Source: Oscillospiraceae bacterium (GTDB lineage Bacteria > Bacillota > Clostridia > Oscillospirales > Oscillospiraceae). From it: a DNA stretch of 5,547 nt. This document shows positions 1 through 5,547 of the stretch, in pieces (position 1 is the stretch's first letter; every line of letters starts with the position of its first letter). The notes under the pieces were generated by a model that was not told where the DNA came from, ran no database searches, and saw only the letters and a program-made list of their open reading frames with translations. Both the position numbers and the translations under genes were made by a program. The stretch is from contig JAFYCQ010000234.1 of the NCBI GenBank assembly GCA_017539635.1, forward strand, positions 1 through 5,547, written 5' to 3'.

Positions 1-1
1 G

Positions 2-850
2 ATACCTTCGCTGCCCGGACAGTTCAGATATACTGTGGACCGGATGGACGAGGCGCTGGAGGCAGCCGTAAAAGCCGGGATAGGCAGCATACTCCTGTTC
101 GGTATCCCGGAGGTAAAGGACGAGGCGGGAAGTCAGGCCTACGCGCCGGACGGCATCGTCCAGCGGGCTCTTCGGCGGGCCAAGGCAAACTTCCCGGAGC
201 TGTTTCTCATAACAGACGTGTGCATGTGCGAATATACCTCCCACGGTCATTGCGGCGTTCTCTCCGGCAGCTATGTTGACAACGACAGGACACTGGAGCT
301 CCTGGCAAAGACCGCCCTCAGCCACGTCCGGGCCGGAGCCGATATGGTAGCTCCGTCGGACATGATGGACGGGCATATTGGGGCGATAAGAGACATTCTG
401 GACGAAAACGGATATGGAGGAACTCCCATAATGTCCTACGCCGTCAAGTTCGCCTCCGCTTTTTACGGGCCCGTCCGTGAAGCGGCGGACTCCACGCCCG
501 CCTTCGGAGACAGAAAGCAGTATCAGATGGATTATCACAACCGCCGGGAAGGAATGAAGGAGGCGCTTATCGACGTTGCCGAGGGAGCGGATATACTCAT
601 GGTCAAGCCGGCCATGAGCTATCTCGACCTGGTGCGGGAAATAAAGGACGCCACAAACCTGCCCATGGCGACTTACAGCGTCAGCGGCGAATACGCAATG
701 GTCAAGGCTGCCGCGCAGAGGGGCTGGATAGAAGAAGACAAGATCGTCTGCGAGATGGCGGCGTCGGCCTTCCGGGCGGGAGCCGACCTATATATCTCCT
801 ATTACGCGAAAGAGCTGGCGGGGTTTATTCAGGAAGGGCGGATCGGATAA
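2..850 (+). CDS. hemB: Delta-aminolevulinic acid dehydratase (porphobilinogen synthase), 5'-truncated by window edge
   Basis: This cytosolic enzyme condenses two 5-aminolevulinate molecules into porphobilinogen. About 282 residues are visible. The family is usually about 320-330 long, so roughly 45 N-terminal residues lie before the window. A GTG at 35 is not the start: the frame is open to the window edge, and the upstream codons read as conserved family sequence (a LPGQFRYTVDR segment corresponding to the MPG region). Both active-site lysines are visible: the one in SYAVKFASAFYGP (codon 446-448) and the Schiff-base lysine in LMVKPAMSYLD (605-607). The Zn-site motif DVCMCEYTSHGHCG supplies three cysteines (codons 221, 227, 251), marking a zinc-dependent type rather than the Asp-rich Mg type. 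The GDRKQYQM and SGEYAMVK blocks are also intact. The stop TAA shares one base with the hemL ATG (TAATG), so translation is probably coupled. Confidence 0.96.
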   Translation: MPSLPGQFRYTVDRMDEALEAAVKAGIGSILLFGIPEVKDEAGSQAYAPDGIVQRALRRAKANFPELFLITDVCMCEYTSHGHCGVLSGSYVDNDRTLELLAKTALSHVRAGADMVAPSDMMDGHIGAIRDILDENGYGGTPIMSYAVKFASAFYGPVREAADSTPAFGDRKQYQMDYHNRREGMKEALIDVAEGADILMVKPAMSYLDLVREIKDATNLPMATYSVSGEYAMVKAAAQRGWIEEDKIVCEMAASAFRAGADLYISYYAKELAGFIQEGRIG

Positions 851-2124
851 TGACAAATTCTGAAATGTTGTTTGAGCGTGCCGTGCGTCATATCCCCGGC
901 GGCGTGAACAGCCCGGTGCGTGCCTTCGGCAGCGTGGGCATGACGCCCCGCTTCATTACCCGGGGCAAGGGCGACCGCCTTTGGGACGCGGACGGGAACG
1001 AATACATAGATTTTGTCGGCTCCTGGGGGCCGATGATACTCGGCCACGCCCATCCGGCCGTTCTTGAGGCCGTCAACAAGGCCGCCCGTGACGGCCTGAG
1101 CTTCGGCGCGGCAACGGAGCGGGAGGTGCAGATGGCTGAGCTTATCTGCTCAGCCGTTCCCGGTATGGAAATGGTGCGCATGGTCAATTCCGGGACGGAA
1201 GCGGTCATGAGCGCCGTGCGGGCGGCCCGGGGCTTTACGGGCCGGGATAAGCTCATTAAGTTTTCCGGCTGCTACCACGGCCACAGCGACGCCATGCTCG
1301 TAAAAGCCGGGTCGGGACTTATGACCCAGGGTATCCCCGGCAGCGGAGGAGTGCCGGAGGGCAGCACAAAGGACACACTTTCCGCAGTCTATAACGACCT
1401 TGAAAGCGCAGAGGCGCTTTTTGATATGTATCCCGGGCAAATAGCTGCCGTTATAGTCGAGCCGGTAGGCGCCAACATGGGGCTTGTCCCCCCGAAGGAC
1501 GGGTTTTTAGCGTGGCTGCGTTCCCTTTGCGATAAAAACGGCGCTCTGCTTATTTTTGATGAGGTCATAACAGGCTTTCGCCTTGCCCTCGGCGGCGCGC
1601 AGGAGTATTACGGCGTAAAGGCCGACCTCTGCACCTACGGAAAAATCATAGGCGGAGGAATGCCCGTGGGCGCTTACGGCGGACGCAGGGATATAATGAG
1701 CGTCGTCGCGCCCCTTGGGCGCGTTTATCAGGCGGGAACGCTCAGCGGCAATCCCGTGGCCATGGCGGCAGGGTTAGCCCAGCTTACAGTTTTGAGCGAA
1801 ACTGGCGATTTCTACGAAAAACTGAACGGGAAAAGCGATGCGTTTTTCGCGGAATATGACAGGATCCTTTCAGATGCGGGGATCGGGCATTGCCTTAACC
1901 ACACGGCGTCTTTGGGCTGCGTGTTCTTTACGGAGAAAAAGGTTGCCGATTATGAGGACGCCCAGACCAGCGATACGGAACGGTTTGCGCAGTATTTCCG
2001 CTTTATGATGGATAAAGGCATCTATCTCGCCCCCTCGCAGTTTGAGGCGATGTTCCTTTCTGCCGCGCATACTGCGGAGGATCTGGAAAAGACGCTGGAT
2101 GCCCTGCGGGAGTTTGCGCGATGA
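850..2124 (+). CDS. hemL: Glutamate-1-semialdehyde 2,1-aminomutase
   Basis: This PLP enzyme moves the amino group of glutamate-1-semialdehyde to make 5-aminolevulinate, the last step of the C5 pathway. Its product feeds HemB, encoded just upstream. The protein is 424 residues, normal for the family (about 425-435), and is class-III aminotransferase fold throughout. Visible signatures are the N-terminal PGGVNSPVRAF (residues 16-26), the PLP-phosphate loop NSGTEA (113-118), the FDEVITGFR block with the PLP-nitrogen aspartate (D237), the PLP lysine K265 in TYGKIIGGGMPVGAYGG, and QAGTLSGNP (294-302). These distinguish it from ornithine or acetylornithine aminotransferases. The ATG at 850 overlaps the hemB stop by one base. 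An AGGAAGGG stretch (831-838) could serve as ribosome site at a slightly long spacing of 11 bases. No hemA is visible, so the glutamyl-tRNA reductase that makes its substrate must be elsewhere, perhaps upstream. Confidence 0.97.
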   Translation: MTNSEMLFERAVRHIPGGVNSPVRAFGSVGMTPRFITRGKGDRLWDADGNEYIDFVGSWGPMILGHAHPAVLEAVNKAARDGLSFGAATEREVQMAELICSAVPGMEMVRMVNSGTEAVMSAVRAARGFTGRDKLIKFSGCYHGHSDAMLVKAGSGLMTQGIPGSGGVPEGSTKDTLSAVYNDLESAEALFDMYPGQIAAVIVEPVGANMGLVPPKDGFLAWLRSLCDKNGALLIFDEVITGFRLALGGAQEYYGVKADLCTYGKIIGGGMPVGAYGGRRDIMSVVAPLGRVYQAGTLSGNPVAMAAGLAQLTVLSETGDFYEKLNGKSDAFFAEYDRILSDAGIGHCLNHTASLGCVFFTEKKVADYEDAQTSDTERFAQYFRFMMDKGIYLAPSQFEAMFLSAAHTAEDLEKTLDALREFAR

Positions 2125-3008
2125 ACGCTAAGAAGATCGTCGTCGGCAGCCGGGAGAGCACCCTCGCCGTCGCCCAGGCCATGACGGTGGTAGACTATCT
2201 CCGCAAAACGCTGCCGGAGACGGAAATCGAGCTTGTGACCATGAAAACGACCGGCGACAGGATCTTGGACCGGTCGCTCTCTCAGGTGGGCGGCAAGGGC
2301 CTGTTCGTAAAAGAACTGGACGCTGCTCTGCGCTCACGGGCCGTTGACATTACGGTACACAGTCTGAAGGATGTTCCCATGGAAACTGCTCCCGATCTGC
2401 CGCTTATATGCTTTTCAAAACGGGAGGACCCTAGGGACGTGCTGGTGCTGCCGACGGGCAGGACAGAGCCTGACCCGGAAAGGCCCATCGGCTCGGCAAG
2501 CCTGCGGCGGAGCCTCCAGCTTCGGTCTTTGTATTCCGGCTTCGAAATACTTCCCGTGCGGGGCAACGTCCAGACGCGCCTGCGAAAGCTGGACGAGGGG
2601 CAGTACGGCGCTTTGGTGCTGGCGGCGGCAGGCTTAAAAAGGCTTGGCCTCAGCCACCGCATAAGCAGGTATTTTTCTGCCGATGAGATAATCCCGGCGG
2701 CAGGCCAGGGCGTCATAGCTATCCAGGGACGGGCAGGCGAGGACTATTCTTATCTTGACGGATACGCGGATAACGACTCGCGCCTTACCTCCGTTTGCGA
2801 GAGAGCATTCACCGCCGAATTGGGCGGCGGCTGCACCTCTCCCGTCTGTGCCTACGCGGAGATAACGGGCGGACTTCTGCGCCTGCGGGGGCTTTATTAC
2901 GATGAAACAAGCGGAACATACCGCGTCGGCGAAAAAGAGGGCAGCGCATCTGACGCCCGACGGTTGGGAAAAGAGCTGGCGCTGGAATTGCGGGGTGACA
3001 AGGTTTGA
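2121..3008 (+). CDS. hemC: Hydroxymethylbilane synthase (porphobilinogen deaminase)
   Basis: This enzyme joins four porphobilinogen units into linear 1-hydroxymethylbilane, using a covalently held dipyrromethane primer. The protein is 295 residues, normal for the family. Conserved parts appear in order: GSRES (residues 9-13), KTTGDRI (42-48), GGKGLFVKELD (57-67), HSLKDVP (80-86) with catalytic D84, the arginine pair in SASLRRS (125-131), RGNVQTRLRKLD (147-158), and the primer-attachment cysteine C238 in LGGGCTSP (codon 2832-2834). A second cysteine, C243, follows five residues later, where many homologues have Gly or Ala. The start ATG (2121) overlaps the hemL stop as ATGA, and GGGAG (2108-2112) lies 8 bases upstream as a likely ribosome site. 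Its unstable product is handed to the HemD domain encoded by the next gene, which overlaps by four bases. Confidence 0.97.
   Translation: MNAKKIVVGSRESTLAVAQAMTVVDYLRKTLPETEIELVTMKTTGDRILDRSLSQVGGKGLFVKELDAALRSRAVDITVHSLKDVPMETAPDLPLICFSKREDPRDVLVLPTGRTEPDPERPIGSASLRRSLQLRSLYSGFEILPVRGNVQTRLRKLDEGQYGALVLAAAGLKRLGLSHRISRYFSADEIIPAAGQGVIAIQGRAGEDYSYLDGYADNDSRLTSVCERAFTAELGGGCTSPVCAYAEITGGLLRLRGLYYDETSGTYRVGEKEGSASDARRLGKELALELRGDKV
2992..2998 (+). promoter_or_regulatory. Ribosome binding site for cobA-hemD
   Basis: The string GGGGTGA matches the end of the AGGAGGTGA anti-16S consensus, with a perfect GGTGA core. It ends 6 bases before the TTG at 3005. It supports that TTG as the start, since no ATG or GTG lies in frame between the start of the conserved domain and the hemC stop. 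It lies inside the last hemC codons. Confidence 0.6.
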
Positions 3009-4507
3009 GCGGTAAGGTTTGGCTCGTGGGCGCCGGCCCCGGCGACGCGGGACTGATGACCCTGCGGGGAAAGCAGGTCCTGGACAAAGCGGAGGTGGTC
3101 GTTTACGACGCACTCGTGGGGCAGGGCGTTCTGAATATGATACCCGAAAGCGCGCGGCTCATCTTCGCCGGGAAACGGGCGGGGCATCACTACTTAAAGC
3201 AGGAGGAGACAAACCGCGTCCTGCTTACGGAGGCTCAGAAGGGTTTTCGCGTGGTGAGGCTCAAAGGCGGCGACCCATTCCTTTTCGGCAGGGGCGGGGA
3301 AGAGCTGGAGCTGCTGGCGGATAACGGCATACCGTTCGAAATCGTCCCCGGCGTGACCAGCGCCCTTGCGGTGCCGGCATATAACGGCATACCGGTGACC
3401 CACAGAGACTATTGCGCAGGCGTTCATGTCATAACGGGCCATCGACGGGCAGACAAGACTTATGACATCGACTTTGACGCCCTGGTGAAAGCTGGCGGAA
3501 CGCTTATATTCCTTATGGGGATCGCGGCGCTGCCGGACATATGCGGAGGGCTTATCAGCGCCGGCATGGATCCCTTAACACCGGCGGCCGTTCTGGAAAA
3601 GGGCACGACGGCGGCGCAGCGCAGGATATCCGCAGAGCTTATGAACCTGGAAGAGGAGACAAAAAAGGCAGACGTCCGGACTCCTGCCATAATCGTCGTC
3701 GGGAAGGTCTGTAAGCTGGCGGAGCGCTTTTCCTGGTATGAAAAACGCCCGCTTGCGGGCGTGAGGGTGCTGCTTACGCGCCCGAAGGAGCTGTCCTCCG
3801 GTCTGGCCCTCATCCTTGAGGAAAAGGGCGCCGAGGTCATTCAGTTGCCGGCAATAGCCACGGTACCCATAGAGGACGGCCTTTCAGAGGCGCTGAAGCA
3901 TATTAAGACGGGCTGTGACTGGCTCGTTTTCACAAGCCCCAGCGGCGTGCGTATTTTCTTCGATAAGCTCTATTCGGAGGGCGACGTGCGGGACTTGGCG
4001 GGCATAAAAACGGCGGCCCTTGGCGCCGGGACGCAGAAGGCCCTGCGCCAGCGCGGGATAAAGGCCGACTTTCTCCCGTCTTCTTATGACGGCGAGACTC
4101 TTGGAAAAGAGCTGGCCAAGCTCTGTGCGCCGGGAAGCCGGATACTCATTCCCCGCGCCGCCATCGGCAGCCGCGCGCTTATCGACGGTCTGGAGAGCGG
4201 CGACGGTCTGCTTATAACCGATATCCCGACCTACGATACGGTCTATGAGTCCTCCCGCGTAATAAACGAGCGCGAGCTGATAGAAAGCGGAGAAGCAGAC
4301 CTTGCCGTGTTCACCAGCGCATCGACCGTAAAAGGCTTTGCCGCCGCCGTCAAGGACATAGATTACACAAAGGTCAGGGCCGTGTGCATAGGCAGGCAGA
4401 CGGAAGCAGCGGCCCGCTTACTGGGAATGAAGACCTGGGTCAGCGAAAAGGCGACGCTGGAGTCGTTGGCCGAGTGCGTGGAGCTGGCCGCAAGAGCAAT
4501 ATTGTAA
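3005..4507 (+). CDS. cobA-hemD: Bifunctional uroporphyrinogen-III C-methyltransferase / uroporphyrinogen-III synthase (CobA-HemD fusion)
   Basis: This is a 500-residue, two-domain cytosolic enzyme. Residues 1 to about 245 are the SAM-dependent methyltransferase that makes precorrin-2 from uroporphyrinogen III. It shows VGAGPGDAG (8-16), [17 protein letters not shown] (84-100), VPGVTS (114-119), THRDY (132-136), TGHRR (144-148) and [10 protein letters not shown] (226-235). Residues about 250-500 are uroporphyrinogen-III synthase, which closes hydroxymethylbilane to uroporphyrinogen III. It shows VLLTRP (255-260), [11 protein letters not shown] (305-315), [12 protein letters not shown] (434-445) and [13 protein letters not shown] (462-474). 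The halves meet at an EKRPLAG linker (246-252). The fused order is the reverse of the pathway order. No CysG-type dehydrogenase domain is present, so precorrin-2 oxidation needs another protein. The TTG start is chosen because the first domain begins at once ([13 protein letters not shown]), it overlaps the hemC stop as TTGA, and a GGTGA site lies upstream. Such fusions are known in Clostridia and some other anaerobes. Confidence 0.95.
   Translation: MSGKVWLVGAGPGDAGLMTLRGKQVLDKAEVVVYDALVGQGVLNMIPESARLIFAGKRAGHHYLKQEETNRVLLTEAQKGFRVVRLKGGDPFLFGRGGEELELLADNGIPFEIVPGVTSALAVPAYNGIPVTHRDYCAGVHVITGHRRADKTYDIDFDALVKAGGTLIFLMGIAALPDICGGLISAGMDPLTPAAVLEKGTTAAQRRISAELMNLEEETKKADVRTPAIIVVGKVCKLAERFSWYEKRPLAGVRVLLTRPKELSSGLALILEEKGAEVIQLPAIATVPIEDGLSEALKHIKTGCDWLVFTSPSGVRIFFDKLYSEGDVRDLAGIKTAALGAGTQKALRQRGIKADFLPSSYDGETLGKELAKLCAPGSRILIPRAAIGSRALIDGLESGDGLLITDIPTYDTVYESSRVINERELIESGEADLAVFTSASTVKGFAAAVKDIDYTKVRAVCIGRQTEAAARLLGMKTWVSEKATLESLAECVELAARAIL
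3745..3762. other. Perfect 8-bp GC-rich inverted repeat at the CobA/HemD domain joint; minus-strand terminator-like
   Basis: ACGCCCGC, then TT, then GCGGGCGT forms a perfect inverted repeat over codons K247 to V253. As RNA of the + strand the apex would be a G(CUUG)C tetraloop, a known stable type. On the left it is flanked by AAAAA (3741-3745), so read on the minus strand it becomes a GC stem ending in a five-T run, the form of an intrinsic terminator. The inverted repeat is certain; any function is not. The encoded KRPLAG linker looks conserved in such fusions, so GC-rich codon choice alone could produce it. Confidence 0.3.
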
Positions 4508-4524
4508 CCGTAAGAAGAGGAACG

Positions 4525-4531
4525 AAGGAGG
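4525..4531 (+). promoter_or_regulatory. Strong Shine-Dalgarno site of cbiL
   Basis: AAGGAGG is the best ribosome site in the window and ends 8 bases before TTG at 4540. It lies in the 32-bp gap (4508-4539) after cobA-hemD and decides the cbiL start. The gap is too short for a riboswitch, and no hairpin terminator is seen in it. Confidence 0.88.
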
Positions 4532-4539
4532 AAGCAGCT

Positions 4540-5226
4540 TTGAAGAAAGGAACCGCATTCGGCGTGGGCGTCGGCCCCGGAGACCCGGAGCTCATGACGC
4601 TGAAAGCCATTCGGCTGATTCGTGAAAACGACGTTATCGCCGTCCCGGGAAAAGAGCCGAGGGAATCCGTCGCCTACAAAATCGCGGTGCAGGCCGTGCC
4701 GGAGACAGCGGAAAAGGAGCTTTTGCCGATATACATGCCCATGGTAAAGGACAGAAGGCTCATTGAGGAAGAGCACCGCAAAGGCGCGGAAAAAATCATG
4801 CGGTATCTCGACATGGGAAAAAATGTTGTCTATCTGACGCTGGGAGATTCGACTATCTACTGTACCTTCAGCTATTTGCAGCACATTCTGGAGACGGAGG
4901 GATACCCGGTGGAGCTCATAAACGGCATCCCATCCTTCTGCGCTGCGGCAGCCCGTCTCAATCTGCCGCTTACGGAGTGGGACGAGCCGCTGCACGTCGT
5001 TCCGGCGGTACACCGCACACAGGAGCTGCTGGATCAGCCCGGGACTTACGTGCTTATGAAATCCGCAAGCCACATGAAGGAAATCAAAGAGCTTATCTGC
5101 CGAAGCGGGCGTATGGCCGCCGCCGTTATCAACTGCGGCATGGACAGCGAAACGGTGTGCCGCAGCGTTGAAGATATTCCTGACGACGCCGGCTACTTTT
5201 CCCTTATCATTTCCAGAGAGCAATGA
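4540..5226 (+). CDS. cbiL: Precorrin-2 / cobalt-factor-II C20-methyltransferase
   Basis: This SAM-dependent enzyme methylates C20 of precorrin-2 or its cobalt form, an early corrin-ring step. The protein is 228 residues, close to the usual 230-240. The N-terminal FGVGVGPGDPELMTLKA (7-23) is the tetrapyrrole-methylase SAM loop. VVYLTLGDSTIYCTFSYL (96-113), INGIPSFCAAAARL (127-140) and TYVLMKS (169-175) follow, and are typical of the CobI/CbiL subfamily rather than CobA, CbiF or CbiH. The family often has GDP where this protein has GDS (102-104). The TTG at 4540 is preferred over an in-frame ATG at 4384. The earlier start would lie deep inside cobA-hemD and add 52 residues with no resemblance to the family, while AAGGAGG sits 8 bases before the TTG. 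Sequence alone does not settle whether the substrate carries cobalt. An anaerobe would use the cobalt-early (CbiL) route, hence the symbol. The stop overlaps the next gene (ATGA). Confidence 0.92.
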   Translation: MKKGTAFGVGVGPGDPELMTLKAIRLIRENDVIAVPGKEPRESVAYKIAVQAVPETAEKELLPIYMPMVKDRRLIEEEHRKGAEKIMRYLDMGKNVVYLTLGDSTIYCTFSYLQHILETEGYPVELINGIPSFCAAAARLNLPLTEWDEPLHVVPAVHRTQELLDQPGTYVLMKSASHMKEIKELICRSGRMAAAVINCGMDSETVCRSVEDIPDDAGYFSLIISREQ

Positions 5227-5547
5227 TCGAGATACGGGAGCTGACCAAACGCTTCGAGGATTTTACGGCGGTGGACCATCTGAGCCTTCGTATAGAGACC
5301 GGGGAGTTTTTCGGCCTTTTGGGGCCGAACGGCGCGGGAAAGACCACGACCATAAGTATGCTCTCCACCGTGCTCCTGCCCAGCGAAGGGGAAATCCTTG
5401 TGGACGGGCAGAGATTAGACAGGAAAGCGTCCGCTCAGAAGCGTAAGCTCAGCGTCATAACGCAGGAATACTCCATGCGTCATGATATGAACATGGACGA
5501 GGTCATGGAGTATCAGGGCAGGCTTTATTTTCTTCCCCGTAAAGTGA
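5223..5547 (+). CDS. ABC transporter ATP-binding protein, ABC-2/DrrA-CcmA-like, 3'-truncated by window edge
   Basis: The first 108 residues of an ABC ATPase are visible, and the frame is open to the window end. The N-terminus MIEIRELTKRFEDFTAVDHL is the standard start of this family. Walker A is GPNGAGKTT (34-42), and the Q-loop glutamine is Q81 in VITQEYSMRHD. It is followed by an EVMEYQGRLYFLPR stretch (93-106) typical of the ATPase partner of ABC-2 type exporters (drug, polysaccharide or CcmA-like). The signature motif, Walker B and H-loop lie past the window edge. The start ATG overlaps the cbiL stop as ATGA. Only a weak AGAGAG (5215-5220) lies upstream, too close for good initiation, so translation probably depends on ribosomes finishing cbiL. 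It does not look like CbiO of a cobalt ECF importer or BtuD, but the visible part is short and the substrate cannot be named. Confidence 0.9.
   Translation, partial: MIEIRELTKRFEDFTAVDHLSLRIETGEFFGLLGPNGAGKTTTISMLSTVLLPSEGEILVDGQRLDRKASAQKRKLSVITQEYSMRHDMNMDEVMEYQGRLYFLPRKV

Noticed and set aside
35..37. GTG as the hemB start codon
   Set aside because: The frame continues to the window edge with conserved HemB residues (LPGQFRYT), so this is an internal valine.
1224..1243. 6-bp inverted repeat GGCCCG/CGGGCC with an 8-base loop inside hemL
   Set aside because: It is short, inside conserved coding sequence, has no T-run after it, and is expected by chance at this base composition.
3321..3394. 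Exact 14-bp direct repeat ATAACGGCATACCG at 3321-3334 and 3381-3394, 60 bp apart
   Set aside because: Both copies encode NGIP, and the Gly-Ile-Pro positions on each side of the PGVTS motif are conserved in this methyltransferase family. Protein constraint plus codon preference explains it, and the repeat does not extend further.
3559..3586. 6-bp inverted repeat CGCCGG/CCGGCG inside the CobA domain
   Set aside because: The 16-base loop, coding context and GC-rich composition make chance the better explanation.
4384..4539. Upstream in-frame ATG extension of cbiL by 52 codons
   Set aside because: It overlaps the conserved HemD C-terminus in another frame, and the extra residues do not look like any methyltransferase N-terminus. 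The TTG at 4540 has a perfect ribosome site.
4508..4539. Possible promoter, terminator or riboswitch between cobA-hemD and cbiL
   Set aside because: Only 32 bp of purine-rich sequence is present. It has no hairpin or T-run, and it is too short for a cobalamin riboswitch. Only the ribosome site is supported.
4363..5223. Long minus-strand open frame of 286 codons opposite cbiL
   Set aside because: It lies wholly antisense to cbiL and the end of cobA-hemD, resembles no family I recognise, and shows no ribosome site I could identify. GC-rich coding strands often leave such open frames.
5168..5446. Open frame of 92 codons across the cbiL/ABC junction
   Set aside because: It is out of frame with both cbiL and the ABC ATPase, whose Walker A and family motifs lie in the frame beginning at 5223.

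Overview
The window holds part of a tightly packed, one-direction (+ strand) tetrapyrrole and corrinoid biosynthesis operon. Nearly every base is coding. In order it contains the 3' part of hemB, complete hemL, complete hemC, a complete cobA-hemD fusion gene, complete cbiL (cobI-type), and the 5' part of an ABC-transporter ATPase gene. The window edges cut hemB and the ABC gene. There is no rRNA, tRNA, mobile element, CRISPR array or riboswitch in view. The longest gap between genes is 32 bp, so no stretch over 300 bases lacks a gene.

How the genes work together: HemL makes 5-aminolevulinate from glutamate-1-semialdehyde, and HemB condenses two of these to porphobilinogen. HemC links four porphobilinogens into hydroxymethylbilane, and the HemD half of the fusion closes it to uroporphyrinogen III. 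The CobA half methylates that at C2 and C7 to precorrin-2, and CbiL adds the C20 methyl group of the corrin branch. Together they form an almost unbroken line from the C5 pathway to the first committed corrinoid step. HemA (glutamyl-tRNA reductase), precorrin-2 dehydrogenase, a cobalt chelatase and the later cbi genes are not in view. No heme-branch gene (such as hemE) is present either. This suggests the operon mainly feeds cobalamin or siroheme, but only this short piece is visible.

Gene junctions are coupled: TAATG (hemB/hemL), ATGA (hemL/hemC), TTGA (hemC/cobA-hemD), a 32-bp gap with a strong AAGGAGG Shine-Dalgarno site before a TTG start (cbiL), and ATGA (cbiL/ABC gene).

Organism: the moderately high G+C by eye, C5-pathway genes, clustered hem and cob genes, cobA-hemD fusion, Gram-positive-like Shine-Dalgarno sites and TTG starts suggest an anaerobic bacterium. 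Clostridia are most likely (perhaps an Oscillospiraceae-like lineage), with Synergistota as an alternative. This placement is inference from protein style and gene order, not from a search.

I see no clear undescribed system here. The two points least explained by standard annotation are the drug/ABC-2-type ATPase whose start overlaps the cbiL stop, and a perfect 8-bp inverted repeat at the CobA/HemD domain joint that looks like a minus-strand terminator.
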